Shown here: positions 8,079 to 16,830 of the stretch, piece by piece
Layout: every line of letters begins with the position of its first letter
Position numbering within the stretch: the stretch's first letter is position 1
NCBI RefSeq assembly: GCF_044923475.1
Contig: NZ_CP137338.1
Coordinates: forward strand, 5,208,001 to 5,272,000
Origin: JAAURS01 sp044923475
GTDB lineage: Bacteria > Cyanobacteriota > Cyanobacteriia > Thermosynechococcales > Thermosynechococcaceae
Length of the DNA stretch: 64,000 nt
Direction: 5' to 3'
Position numbers and translations under genes: made by a program
The notes under the pieces: generated by a model
The model's database searches: none
The model's input: the letters and a program-made list of their open reading frames with translations, nothing else
What the model was told of the DNA's origin: nothing

Positions 8079-8713
8079 CCGAGCGGAATCTCCTCATGCA
8101 GGTCGTAACAACGACAATTCTCATCAATGTGGCTTCTTCGCACCTATTGTATCTCGACCGAGCGGATCTCTCGGGCTTCGCCACGCCTCGCTGCCGCGAC
8201 GGAGCACTTAAAGCGACTGAAGTCGGTTCGAGGCCAGCGCAAACCACTGCTGCGGGCGCTACCTGCCTGAGGTAAAGCCCGTCGCTAAGATGCTGGGTGC
8301 CTGCAGCCCGCTGAAGCTGCCTTCAAGTCGGGCCAAGTCGGACTTGCGCGAAATTTCAGTGCGAATGATTTCATCGACCGCGAAGCTACAGTCTTTAGTC
8401 TAGTCACTCTAGCCTAACGTTTTGGTTGCAACGGCTTCTTAAATTCATCTCAATTGGATGCCGTTCTCCATTATAAATGGCCGGACGGTCGAACCGCTTT
8501 GGGCAAAAGTTTAGATCGAAAGCGCTCTGCTCGAGCGGGCTACCGCTAGCGCCAACGGGAATGAAGCGAATAGGGGAAATCGCCCTAAAGTGCCAAAAAA
8601 GAGGCCGAGATATTTTCGGTCTAGACCGACGCTAGAATTCTCAGGCAAACAGTTAACGGTCAATTTACTGCCAATGCCCCGAGTCAGCGATCGCGCGGCT
8701 GCGTCCGAAGCCG
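8079..8713. other. 635-bp gene-free region upstream of dnaK
   Basis: No convincing coding frame. It holds a TACAAT-like -10 hexamer for dnaK on the minus strand (plus-strand 8146-8151) and a short dyad GTCGT-AACA-ACGAC (8102-8115) that would form a hairpin in the dnaK leader. GC-rich stretches (for example 8160-8200 and 8520-8560) resemble the dispersed palindromic repeats seen elsewhere in the window. No CIRCE sequence was found. Confidence 0.5.
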
Positions 8714-8986
8714 CTAAGCGGGAATTGTAATCTGAGCCGTAGGAGGCGCAAACAGCATGACCCCGTTACCAACTACCGCTTTATGCCCGGATAGCGCGCA
8801 GGCGCTGCCCGAGACAAAATCGGCGATGCGCTGGGCTTGAACGGGACCCAGTTTGTCTAGATTGAAAAGCACGATCTCGCCGTCTTTCAGCGCTGCAATT
8901 GCCTCTCGCGTCTCTTCGAAGGTTTGAGGAGACAAAAAGGCAATCTTATAGCTGGATCCCCCAGTTAAAGGCAGTAGGTTTCTCAT
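8714..8986 (-). CDS. Stand-alone SepF-like domain protein
   Basis: 90-aa protein matching the core SepF/DUF552 domain: TREAIAALKDGEIVLFNLDK, then AQRIADFVSGSACALSGHKA and a closing GNGVMLFAPP. SepF anchors FtsZ filaments to the membrane and polymerises through this domain. Cyanobacterial SepF (Cdv2) is usually about 180-200 aa with an N-terminal amphipathic membrane helix and linker; both are missing, so this is probably a paralogue or regulator rather than the main FtsZ anchor. ATG start at 8986; no neighbouring division genes. Confidence 0.75.
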   Translation of the reverse strand: MRNLLPLTGGSSYKIAFLSPQTFEETREAIAALKDGEIVLFNLDKLGPVQAQRIADFVSGSACALSGHKAVVGNGVMLFAPPTAQITIPA

Positions 8987-9133
8987 GGAGCCTCTCTATG
9001 GATCGGAACGAATTAGTCTAGGATCTTTGTCATGACATCTAGATCCATCGAACTTAATACTTTTTTAAAAATCTTATGTTAAACCTTGCCAGGATGCAAA
9101 ATATTACCTGCACGATCGGTTACGGCACCTCGT

Positions 9134-9153
9134 CCTCAAAAATTTTTTCGAGG
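9134..9153. repeat. A/T-core inverted repeat upstream of cytochrome c6 gene
   Basis: CCTC-AAAAA-TTTTTT-CGAGG forms a dyad about 95 bp before the cytochrome gene. It could be a regulator site or a weak terminator. Only the symmetry is seen. Confidence 0.35.
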
Positions 9154-9245
9154 GAGAATAAGAGCCTGTCTGGATTGACTTTGCGTCCTCAAGATCGGAG
9201 CGCGCAACCCGCAATGAATGCAAACAGACTGAGAGCAATGGGTGT

Positions 9246-9605
9246 GTGAACATACAAAAATTCATGTTTAGGTGGATTGGATGCTTGGCGATCGCGCTGT
9301 GGGCGGCATCTTTAGCATTACCAGCTTGGGCAGACGATCCAGCGATCGCGCAACCTGCGGCGTTATTTGAAGTGCATTGTGCGGGCTGTCATCTCAACGG
9401 CGGCAATATCGTCCGGCGGGGCAAGACGCTGAAACTCAAAGCGCTTCAGCAAAATTCAGTGGATTCGGTCGAGGCGATCGCCGCGCTCGTGACCGACGGG
9501 AAAAACAACATGTCGGCCTATCGAGACAAGCTCAGCGCGCCGCAAATTGACGCCCTCGCCCGCTATGTTCTCGATCGGGCCGGTGAGGGATGGTCCAAAT
9601 CTTGA
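9246..9605 (+). CDS. petJ: Cytochrome c6-like protein
   Basis: 119-aa exported mono-heme cytochrome. A signal peptide (to about residue 29, ALPAWA|DD) precedes the heme site CAGCH (45-49), with the axial Met in NNMSAY (about 89) and the c6-type C-terminus LARYVLDRAGEGW. The product would act in the thylakoid lumen, carrying electrons from cytochrome b6f to photosystem I or to an oxidase. The loop after the heme (GGNIVRRGKTLKL) matches c6 in position. Start GTG at 9246; an in-frame ATG at 9264 (MFRWIG) would also preserve the signal peptide. It could be one of the low-abundance c6B/c6C paralogues. Confidence 0.85.
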   Translation: MNIQKFMFRWIGCLAIALWAASLALPAWADDPAIAQPAALFEVHCAGCHLNGGNIVRRGKTLKLKALQQNSVDSVEAIAALVTDGKNNMSAYRDKLSAPQIDALARYVLDRAGEGWSKS

Positions 9606-9622
9606 GCGGTTATCCCGAACCG

Positions 9623-10732
9623 TTAGCCCCCAAGCCTCTGCAGTAAGGCGCTGAGTTTGCGGTAGTCTTCGGATTGGCCTTGGCCTTGGCTGAGGTAGAG
9701 CTGCTTGGCCGTTTTAAAGGAGGCGATCGCCTCTTCCCTGCGATTGCGATCTTGAAGCGCCAGCCCTGCCCGATGGTGAGCGATCGGGTTCTGGGGCTGG
9801 TTCTGAATCGCCTGACGGTATGCCACGAGCGCGCCTAAGGAGTCTCCTTTAGCCCTCAGAACGTCGCCGACGCCAATGTATCCATCCGGCAGTTTGCCAT
9901 CGGCGTTGGTCGCGCGGCGATAGGCTTCTAGGGCTTCGTCCAAACTACCTTGGCTTAGCAAAACATTACCCGCTCTGACATTCACTTTGGCATTTCTGGG
10001 TTCCAAGGCCATGGCCTGATTGACAGCAGCCGTCGCTCCCTCGGCATCGCCTTGGGCCAAATAGGCGTAAGCCAACCCAACCCGGACTTCTCCATTTTTG
10101 GGGGCCAGCTCGGCGGCCTTTTGCAGGGCGGCGATCGCCTCTCGCGTTTGCTGCTGCTGCAATGCTAAGATTCCGAGCGCGCGGAAGGCGTTGGCATTTT
10201 TAGGGTCAACTTCTACTATTTTTTGATAGAGCTTCAGCGCGCCGGAATAGTTACGCTGGCGGCTGTAGATCACTGCTAAGCCTTCGTAGGCATCGATGCG
10301 TTTTGGGTCGAGTTGCAGCACCCGCTTGTAGGCTTCAGATGCATTGTCATAATCGTTGAGGTTAGCCAAGCAAAAGGCTAGGGCATAGTAAAAATTTGGA
10401 TCGCGACCCTCAAGGGCGATCGCCTGCCGATAAGCCTGCGCGGCCTCTGGGAAGGAGCCTTTCTGGGCGTGGATAAACCCAATGGCCGAATAAATCCGCG
10501 CGTTTTTGGGATCTAATTGCAACGCCTGCTGATAGATGGGAAGCGCGGCATCGTATTTGTTCGCGTCAATCAAAGCTTTACCGCGCTTAAACAGTTCGTA
10601 AAGCTGCAGGGCGTTAGCGGGAGACGGAGTGGTAGGCGCGGGCTGAGCTTGGGCAGCGACGCGAAGGGGGGTAAAAGCGCCCATCCCCAAAGATAATGCC
10701 AGACTTGCAATCAAAATGGACTGAGTTCGCAC
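9623..10732 (-). CDS. Exported TPR-repeat protein
   Basis: 369-aa protein with an N-terminal signal peptide (MRTQSILIASLALSLGMGAF, cleavage near VAAQA), followed by about eight consecutive tetratricopeptide repeats from residue 45 to 345 (for example ALPIYQQALQLDPKNARIYS). TPR arrays are protein-protein scaffolds; the export signal places this one in the periplasm or lumen. The binding partner is unknown. Convergent with the cytochrome gene, with 17 bp between stops. Confidence 0.85.
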   Translation of the reverse strand: MRTQSILIASLALSLGMGAFTPLRVAAQAQPAPTTPSPANALQLYELFKRGKALIDANKYDAALPIYQQALQLDPKNARIYSAIGFIHAQKGSFPEAAQAYRQAIALEGRDPNFYYALAFCLANLNDYDNASEAYKRVLQLDPKRIDAYEGLAVIYSRQRNYSGALKLYQKIVEVDPKNANAFRALGILALQQQQTREAIAALQKAAELAPKNGEVRVGLAYAYLAQGDAEGATAAVNQAMALEPRNAKVNVRAGNVLLSQGSLDEALEAYRRATNADGKLPDGYIGVGDVLRAKGDSLGALVAYRQAIQNQPQNPIAHHRAGLALQDRNRREEAIASFKTAKQLYLSQGQGQSEDYRKLSALLQRLGG

Positions 10733-11115
10733 GAATGGCTCCTCATCGACACAACATCATAATTCCCTAAGACTGCGGTCGAGCCTGATTTGAGCCTTAC
10801 CGAAGACTTCGGTGCAGTTGGGCAATATTAGCCTACCGCAAGGGTAGAATTTTTCAGCCTACTATATTCTGCCCCCTGGCGGAACTCCATTTTACGCAAG
10901 CGTTTGTTTGCAGTCTCAACGTCAATCTCTGTGCTAGCTCGCTAATATTCAGGAGTACACTGGATGTGTCTCTCCTGGCATTGCTGTCATTTTCTGGTTT
11001 GACCTAATTTTGGGAGCGTGCCACAACCCCCCGCCGCTCCATCCTATAAGCTCGATCGCCCCGGAAAGATCTGGAAAGGATGTCATTTTCTCGCGAAAAG
11101 TTCTAGTGGAGTGAA
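10733..11115. other. 383-bp divergent intergenic region
   Basis: Lies between the divergent TPR gene and galT and should hold both promoters. I found no repeat, RNA gene or convincing promoter pair in it. Confidence 0.4.
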
Positions 11116-12216
11116 GTGCGAAACCCCATGCTGTACGTGCAGAAGTTGTTGAAGCCCGACGGTCGCGCGCTGACCCTGTACGGTCGCCACCCAATCTCCG
11201 CTGACATTACAGCACCAAGCCCCAGTCCCGAGCCGATGCAGGCCAATCCCCACCTGCGCTGGCATCCGCTGCGGGGCGAGTGGGTTTCTTATGCCAGTCA
11301 CCGTCAGGGGCGGACGTTTATGCCGCCCCCTGAATACAATCCCCTAGCGCCCACTACCGATCCTCAGTTCCCGACAGAGCTGCCCCAGGGAGACTACGAT
11401 ATTGCCGTATTCGACAATCGGTTTCCGTCGCTGGTTCCTTCGGCGACAGATGCACCGCCTGCAATCGTGGACACGTTGCCCGCCAATGGAGCTTGCGAGG
11501 TTGTCGTATTTACTCAAGATCCGCAGGCAAGCCTGAGTTCGCTATCCCTCGATCGCTTGGAGCTGTTGTTTCAAGTGTGGGGCGATCGCACCCTCGCCAT
11601 CAGCCAGCATCCTCAAATTCAATACGTCCTCCCGTTTGAGAACAAAGGTGTTGAAGTTGGGGTAACCCTGCACCACCCCCACGGACAAATTTACGCTTAT
11701 CCCTTCGTACCACCCGTTCCGGCCCGAATGGGTGCCTGTCAGCTTGAGTACTACCAACAGCACCAGCGAGGCTTACTCCAAGATTTTATCCAAAAAGAAA
11801 TTGAGGACGATCGGCGCATCCTGTATCGCGATGAGTGGGCGCTCGCCTTTGTTCCCGTCTGCGCACGGTATCCCTATGAAGTTTGGATTGCCCCAATTCA
11901 ACCCGTTGCAACATTTCTGGATCTGACTCCAGAGCAGCGATCGGGACTGGTCAAGGCGCTCAAGACCGTGACGCTGAAATACGACGGCTTGTGGAATCGT
12001 CCGTTCCCTTATCTAATGGCCTGGTTTCAAGCACCAACAAACGGCGATCGCCATCCTGAATGGCACCTCCACGCCGAGTTTTATCCGCCCTATCGCACCT
12101 CCGACAGACTCAAATACCTGGCCGGTACCGAACTCGCAGCAGGAATGTTTGCCAGCGATACCTTGCCTGAGGAGAAAGCAAAAGAGTTACAAGCGATCTC
12201 CGTTGACCTGCATTAG
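11116..12216 (+). CDS. galT: Galactose-1-phosphate uridylyltransferase
   Basis: 366-aa GalT of the Leloir pathway, exchanging UMP between UDP-glucose and galactose-1-phosphate. The catalytic HPHGQ is at about 187-191 and the second His cluster WHLHAEFYPP is near residues 316-325. The usual N-terminal zinc-binding Cys pair is replaced by YNPLAP, as in a zinc-poor GalT subfamily. Start GTG at 11116; an ATG at 11131 (MLYVQKL) is an equally plausible start. galK follows 25 bp downstream, forming a galT-galK operon. Confidence 0.93.
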   Translation: MRNPMLYVQKLLKPDGRALTLYGRHPISADITAPSPSPEPMQANPHLRWHPLRGEWVSYASHRQGRTFMPPPEYNPLAPTTDPQFPTELPQGDYDIAVFDNRFPSLVPSATDAPPAIVDTLPANGACEVVVFTQDPQASLSSLSLDRLELLFQVWGDRTLAISQHPQIQYVLPFENKGVEVGVTLHHPHGQIYAYPFVPPVPARMGACQLEYYQQHQRGLLQDFIQKEIEDDRRILYRDEWALAFVPVCARYPYEVWIAPIQPVATFLDLTPEQRSGLVKALKTVTLKYDGLWNRPFPYLMAWFQAPTNGDRHPEWHLHAEFYPPYRTSDRLKYLAGTELAAGMFASDTLPEEKAKELQAISVDLH

Positions 12217-12241
12217 AAAAGAAGAAAGCACCACTTAAACG

Positions 12242-13303
12242 ATGATAAGTTTCGAACAGATTTTCAATGCAGCTCCTGAAGTTGAGGCAAGCGCGCCCGG
12301 ACGCGTCAATTTGTTGGGCGAACACACTGACTACAACGAAGGTTTTGTGTTGCCCACCGCAATTCCCCAACAGACCAGAGTTAGCATTGGATACAGTCCC
12401 AACGATCGCCACCATTTTTATTCGGCGAACCTAGAAGAGGGGGTAGATGTTGCCCCTTCAAAACTCGTACCAGAGGGATTTGCCCGTTACCTTAACGGCT
12501 GCATCCGGGTACTAGAAGAAGCAGGCCATTCCATTCCTCCCCTTAACGTACTCGTCACATCTTCCGTCCCGATTGGCGCGGGGCTATCTAGCAGTGCAGC
12601 GATAGAAGTAGCGATGTTGCGCGGGTTGAGATTGCTTTTGAACTTAAATTTATCCCCCGTTCAAATTGCCCAACTGGGTCAGCAGGCAGAGGTTCGATAC
12701 GCGGGCGTAAACTGCGGCATTCTCGACCAAATGGCCGCTAGTTTGGCTGATACAGATCGCATGGTGTTCCTGGATACCCGCACGCTCGATCGCCAAATTC
12801 TACCCTTTCCCACTGGCACTAAGATTTTAGTGATTGACAGTGGGGTAGCGCGATCGCTCGCCAGCAGTGCCTATAACCAGCGCCGCGCCGAATGCGAGGC
12901 GGCAGCGCGAGCGCTGGGCGTTAAAGCATTGCGAGACATCAGCGATCCTCAGGCAACAGAAACGTTACCTTTCCCTCTTCGCAAGCGTGCCCGCCATGTC
13001 ATTACAGAAAACAACCGGGTTTTGAAGGTATTGGAAGGCGTTTCTGCTTGTGCTTTTGGGGAATTGATGAATGCCTCCCACGCCAGCTTGCGGGATGACT
13101 ACGAAGTATCTATACCCGCATTAGACGAGCTTGCAGGCATTCTCCAAAATACGCTAGGCGTGTTTGGGGCGCGGTTAACTGGCGCTGGCTTTGGCGGCGC
13201 GTGCGTAGCATTGGCGATCGCAAGTGAGGTCAGGTCGATCGCGAAAAAGGCCCTCGCGCGCTATACCAACGCTGGATATAACGGGAAGATTCTAGTTGGC
13301 TAG
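12242..13303 (+). CDS. galK: Galactokinase
   Basis: 353-aa GHMP kinase that phosphorylates galactose at C1. The galactokinase signature GRVNLLGEHTDY is at 20-31, the ATP-binding motif IGAGLSSSAA at 111-120, and a C-terminal GHMP glycine motif reads LTGAGFGGACVAL. Start ATG at 12242, the second gene of the galT-galK pair. No epimerase or mutarotase gene is adjacent. Confidence 0.95.
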   Translation: MISFEQIFNAAPEVEASAPGRVNLLGEHTDYNEGFVLPTAIPQQTRVSIGYSPNDRHHFYSANLEEGVDVAPSKLVPEGFARYLNGCIRVLEEAGHSIPPLNVLVTSSVPIGAGLSSSAAIEVAMLRGLRLLLNLNLSPVQIAQLGQQAEVRYAGVNCGILDQMAASLADTDRMVFLDTRTLDRQILPFPTGTKILVIDSGVARSLASSAYNQRRAECEAAARALGVKALRDISDPQATETLPFPLRKRARHVITENNRVLKVLEGVSACAFGELMNASHASLRDDYEVSIPALDELAGILQNTLGVFGARLTGAGFGGACVALAIASEVRSIAKKALARYTNAGYNGKILVG

Positions 13304-13502
13304 GTCCCGCGATCGCAGCAACAATGTAAACCTTTTTTGCGGTCACGATGCAATGGAACTGAAAGCATTTGCTAATTCGTCAGGTGCCCTAGACCGTCAG
13401 CATTGCAAATAGGTTGGCTAAACCGCTCGTTGCGGTTCTTATGACAGTTGCGCGGTTTTTGCGAAGTGTCTGGGTAGCTAAAAGTGTTTCGGAGGATTGG
13501 AT

Positions 13503-13718
13503 GTGCTTGCCATGACTGTAAATTTTGAATTACCTAGCTTTCACCACACTCAGCCAGTCAAGTTTGTAGGTGGAGAAGGAGTTGTAAAAAAAGTCAAATC
13601 CGAAGCGGGGAGATGGATTTACTACGTCGAAATGACGCTAGGACAAGAGCCTAGCTTTGGCAGAGTTGGAGAAGAGACAACCATTATTCTGAACGAATCA
13701 GACTTGCGCGCGGCCTAA
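13503..13718 (+). CDS. Conserved small protein, function unknown
   Basis: About 71 aa with a beta-rich pattern (FVGGEGVVKKV, then RWIYYVEMTLG and GEETTIILNESDL), suggesting a small SH3-like barrel. GTG at 13503 is chosen because GGAGG (13491-13495) lies 7 nt upstream. The in-frame ATG at 13512 (MTVNFELPS) would be 16 nt away and the TTG at 13497 only 1 nt away. No family name can be given with confidence. Confidence 0.55.
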   Translation: MLAMTVNFELPSFHHTQPVKFVGGEGVVKKVKSEAGRWIYYVEMTLGQEPSFGRVGEETTIILNESDLRAA

Positions 13719-13745
13719 CCGTACGATCGCAATTCGCTCGTAGCG

Positions 13746-14627
13746 TCAAATCCACGGTTCGTCATCGTCTATGTCCTGTTGAGGAATGCGCTCGGGATTG
13801 GGTTCCCCACCCTCACGGGACTTGGGAACGGTCGGTTTGGTTGGAGGCTGAATCGAGCTTCTAATTTGCTGAGCAAAAGGCGTCAGCTCTTCCTTTAGCT
13901 CTTTTCCAATGCTTTGGGCGCGTTCTTGGAGTTGCTCCAGCAAGGAACGTCCCGTTTTAAGCGCTTCCTGAGACGGAAACTCCTCGCGGGCAGCTTTGGC
14001 TTTTTGAGTGGCCTGCTCGGCGATCGCCCTAACCTGCTTTCCCAGTCGCTTCGTCGTGGTTTGGGCCGTCTCGGTCAGCGACTGTAAATCCTCCGCGACT
14101 TGAACCACTTTTTGCTCGATTCCCTCCTGGTAGGCAGCGATCGAAGGGACAGCCCTCTCCGCAACCAGCACGCGCTTTTTGCCAATCTGTACGATGCCCC
14201 GCGTAGGAAGCTTATAAATGCTATCGATAAATCCATGCCAGCCCTGCGAGCGAAACAAATAGGCCGTAATTTTGCCGGTCTCTAGATCGAAGAGGCAATC
14301 TGTGATGTGCCCCAACCGATTCCCGGCATCGCTCCACAGCTCGTGGCCGATGAGCGTTTCAAGCACCCCAACGTGCTCGGTATCCGTTTCGACAGGCAAA
14401 GAATTCACGACAATCCCTTCCGCACCGATCGTGAGGAGCTGGCTCAGCTTAAACGCAAATCTTTTTTTCGTTAAAAAGCTGGACTTGCTGATAAACCCCA
14501 TGACTCGATGGGCCTCAGGATGCATCCATACCACCTCAACCTTGCCAAATTCTTCGGCAGTGGTTCGATCGAGGACCAGCCGATGGAGCAGTTCGCTATG
14601 TCGATAGGTTGGAGAAGAATCAGACAT
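13746..14627 (-). CDS. PRC-barrel protein with coiled-coil tail
   Basis: 293-aa protein with two PRC-barrel-like units: residues about 10-90, and about 90-165 with GHELWSDAGNRLGHITDCLF and KITAYLFRSQGW. A long helical Lys/Glu/Gln-rich segment (about 175-255) predicts a coiled coil, and the C-terminus is Pro-rich and acidic. PRC barrels serve as protein or RNA interaction modules in bacteria and in photosynthetic apparatus assembly. The role here is unknown. No signal peptide. Confidence 0.75.
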   Translation of the reverse strand: MSDSSPTYRHSELLHRLVLDRTTAEEFGKVEVVWMHPEAHRVMGFISKSSFLTKKRFAFKLSQLLTIGAEGIVVNSLPVETDTEHVGVLETLIGHELWSDAGNRLGHITDCLFDLETGKITAYLFRSQGWHGFIDSIYKLPTRGIVQIGKKRVLVAERAVPSIAAYQEGIEQKVVQVAEDLQSLTETAQTTTKRLGKQVRAIAEQATQKAKAAREEFPSQEALKTGRSLLEQLQERAQSIGKELKEELTPFAQQIRSSIQPPTKPTVPKSREGGEPNPERIPQQDIDDDEPWI

Positions 14628-14794
14628 GGATGCCAGTTCGCGCGAGTAGGGTTAAGAATCCAATCGAGGATCGCGGACTCGATCGGTGGGCTGGGAGGAC
14701 GGTTTGGTTCAAGCAGGATCGAGTCCGTACAGAGCATTTCGGCAGAGCAGCGTGGCGGACTACCTTTAGTTTATTCCTTCCCAGAAAATGTTAC

Positions 14795-14825
14795 AAAAAA
14801 GGCCGGAGAGTGCATCTCTCCGACC
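14795..14825 (-). terminator. Intrinsic terminator of the RNA-binding protein gene
   Basis: Stem GGCCGGAGAG / CTCTCCGACC with one mismatch and a 5-nt TGCAT loop. On the minus strand it is followed by TTTTTT (plus-strand A-run 14795-14800), 49 nt after the rbp stop. A TTTTCTT run on the other side could let it act weakly in the opposite direction. Confidence 0.8.
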
Positions 14826-14873
14826 TTTTCTTCTAAGAACTCGACTTAGCGCGAAGCCAGGCCAATCCTGCGA

Positions 14874-15200
14874 TTAGTAGTTGCGAGCAAAACTGCCGCC
14901 GCCACTGCTACCCCGACGATCGCCGCCAAAGGAACCCCGACCGCCGCCACCGCTATTTTCGCGGGGCTTCGCCTTATTCACCTTGAGGGTACGACCCATC
15001 CATTCCGCGCCATCGAGAGCCTCGATCGCAGCCGTTTCTTCCGTTTCGTTGTTCATTTCCACAAACGCAAACCCACGGGGACGACCCGTTTCGCGATCGG
15101 TTGGGAGCTGAACGCGCGCAATTGCACCATACTCGACAAAAACAGAGGTCAAATCCTCTTTCGTAACCTCGTAGGAAAGGTTACCAACGTAAATCGACAT
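14874..15200 (-). CDS. rbp: Glycine-rich RRM RNA-binding protein
   Basis: 108-aa cyanobacterial Rbp. A single RRM spans residues 1-80 with RNP2 IYVGNL (3-8) and RNP1 RGFAFVEM (42-49). A Gly/Ser/Arg-rich tail (GGGGRGSFGGDRRG) follows. Family members bind single-stranded RNA and are commonly cold-induced; some help localise photosystem mRNAs to thylakoids. It has its own terminator and a roughly 200-bp upstream region, consistent with a monocistronic, possibly leader-regulated gene. Confidence 0.93.
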   Translation of the reverse strand: MSIYVGNLSYEVTKEDLTSVFVEYGAIARVQLPTDRETGRPRGFAFVEMNNETEETAAIEALDGAEWMGRTLKVNKAKPRENSGGGGRGSFGGDRRGSSGGGSFARNY

Positions 15201-15383
15201 AAGTAATATCCAAAATCAGAGTGTGTAGAGAGTGGGATTTCGGAGCAAAGCCTGACTAATTAGACCGAGGAAAACCTGATTAACTTAGAGACAAACACTG
15301 CAGCCGATACTTTATTCTCACAGGCCATCTTAGCGCAATCTTATTGAGATTCTCCGATCTAGTTCGACCTCAAGCTGGAGTTA

Positions 15384-15429
15384 ATGACATCAGTCGATGA
15401 CATCTGATGACATCAATCGATGACATCAG
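15384..15429. repeat. 23-bp tandem repeat, two copies
   Basis: ATGACATC occurs at 15384, 15397, 15407 and 15420. These form two 23-bp units, each of two ATGACATC octamers spaced 13 bp apart, differing at 2 positions between units. The repeat covers the stop codon and last codons of the upstream coiled-coil gene and the far 5' side of the rbp leader. Repeated octamers at fixed spacing suggest either slippage or a binding site. Confidence 0.8.
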
Positions 15430-15790
15430 ATCGGCTCGACGGAGATTGGCGCGAGCTAAACCAGCGCGAGTACCACGGGCTGTCGCTGCGGTGCGATCGC
15501 TTGAGTTCCGAAATTTGCGCTTGCAGCCGAAGGTTGGCCGACTCCAGCGCCGCCACTCTGGCAACCAGCTCGATATTCCGGTTAAATAAATATTTGTTGC
15601 GGGATTCCAGCAGCGTAACGTAGGGATCTGCAGGAGAGGATTTTGAGGAAGCAGATTTCCCTTCTAGAGGCTTGCCGGACGATGCTTCAGACAGGGAGAC
15701 GAGACGCTGAGACGTTGCGATGAGTTCTGGATCGAGCTCGATCGGAGGCGTTTCCCAAGGATCTTTGGGGTCGGATGTCTCTGACTGCAT
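15413..15790 (-). CDS. Small coiled-coil protein of unknown function
   Basis: 125 aa. The N-terminus is acidic and Pro/Ser-rich; residues about 55-95 form a helical heptad-like segment (LFNRNIELVARVAALESANL) predicted to be a coiled coil; the tail is Ser/Arg-rich. The last codons and the stop lie inside a 23-bp tandem repeat, so the C-terminus may vary between strains. It starts 9 nt after the cofG stop and is probably the last gene of the ygfZ-hpnB-cofG run. Confidence 0.6.
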   Translation of the reverse strand: MQSETSDPKDPWETPPIELDPELIATSQRLVSLSEASSGKPLEGKSASSKSSPADPYVTLLESRNKYLFNRNIELVARVAALESANLRLQAQISELKRSHRSDSPWYSRWFSSRQSPSSRSDVID

Positions 15791-15799
15791 TAAAATCCC

Positions 15800-16801
15800 C
15801 TAGGTCGTTTGCATAATGGCGGTTATAGGGCCAGTGTATCCCGCTTCTAAGCGCGCTCGCCAGCATTTAACCCGATCTTGAACTGACGCGGGCAACCACT
15901 CGTCAAAGGCGGGATAAACGGGCAGGCGGGGTTGGAGTCTCCAGGTTTTTGGGTCTAGATGTTCTGCGAGTCGATCGAGGGTCGCGTGCGCGTAGTCTGG
16001 ATTGACGTGGTCGCGGGGAACCAGTCCGCCTAAATCGCGCGCGCCTGCCTCCAGACAATCTCGCAGGTGCTGGGGAGACCGCACCAAGTTGGGCGGGATT
16101 TGCAAGGTAATGTCGTCGGGAAGAAGTTCGCGGGCGATCGCCACCAATGCCGCCATCTGGTCTAGCTCGAACCCCGGTCCGGCCCACTGTTCCTGCTGCC
16201 CCGGACTGTAGGGCTGTAAGATCGCTTCCTGAATGTGGCCCCAGCGCAGGTGAGCGGCGGCGATCGCCTTGAGGGAGCTTCGCCGCTCTGCCTGGGTTTC
16301 GCCCAAACCCAAGAGCAATCCCGTCGTGAAGGGAATTTTTAACTCCCCCGCCCATTCCAACTGCTGGAGGCGGAGCGCCGGATCTTTGCTGGGAGCATTG
16401 CGATGCACCGTTTCCTGCAGGCGAGGCGTCGTCTGCTCTAGCATCAGCCCCATTGAGACGTTAACCTGTCTCAGGCGAGCCATTTCGTCGTAGGATAGCG
16501 GGCCTGCATTGGTATGGGGCAAGAAACCCATGGATAGCGCTAATTCGCAAATTTGGTAAATCCGCTCGAACCAGTCGCGGCGGCGGGTGCTGCGGGGATG
16601 GACTTCCCCGCTCAGTACCAAAATCTCGACAATGCCGCTCTGACGCAAAGCAGAGAGCTGCGCTGCCGCTGCTTCTAGCGTCAGCCAAGGGCTTTGACCG
16701 GAATCCGTCCTGAAGTTGCAGTACGTGCAGCGATTGAAACACTCGTAGGTAGGGACGAGAGTAAAAGCTGGGCTATAGGTAATGACTTGAGGGACTGCCA
16801 T
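15800..16801 (-). CDS. cofG: 7,8-didemethyl-8-hydroxy-5-deazariboflavin synthase subunit CofG
   Basis: Radical-SAM enzyme, 333 aa, acting with CofH to build the deazaflavin FO, which cyanobacteria use as the antenna chromophore of 8-HDF-type photolyases. The CX3CX2C cluster motif is C21-C25-C28 (YECFNRCTYCNF). Further conserved segments are LSGEVHP, GLLLGLGET and LGGLVPRDHVNPD. I chose the ATG at 16801 (MAVPQVITYSP); the frame stays open upstream to 17050 but that part overlaps hpnB and is not conserved. The hpnB stop is 29 nt upstream, so the genes are likely co-transcribed. cofH is not in the window. Confidence 0.93.
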   Translation of the reverse strand: MAVPQVITYSPAFTLVPTYECFNRCTYCNFRTDSGQSPWLTLEAAAAQLSALRQSGIVEILVLSGEVHPRSTRRRDWFERIYQICELALSMGFLPHTNAGPLSYDEMARLRQVNVSMGLMLEQTTPRLQETVHRNAPSKDPALRLQQLEWAGELKIPFTTGLLLGLGETQAERRSSLKAIAAAHLRWGHIQEAILQPYSPGQQEQWAGPGFELDQMAALVAIARELLPDDITLQIPPNLVRSPQHLRDCLEAGARDLGGLVPRDHVNPDYAHATLDRLAEHLDPKTWRLQPRLPVYPAFDEWLPASVQDRVKCWRARLEAGYTGPITAIMQTT

Positions 16802-16830
16802 TAAATCCGTTACCTGCGATTGATGACCTG

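Noticed and set aside
8079..8160. Possible CIRCE element upstream of dnaK
   Set aside because: No TTAGCACTC-N9-GAGTGCTAA; only a short GTCGT/ACGAC dyad is present.
8225..8245. GGTTCGAGGCC resembling a tRNA T-arm
   Set aside because: The surrounding sequence does not fold into a cloverleaf and no CCA end or anticodon arm fits.
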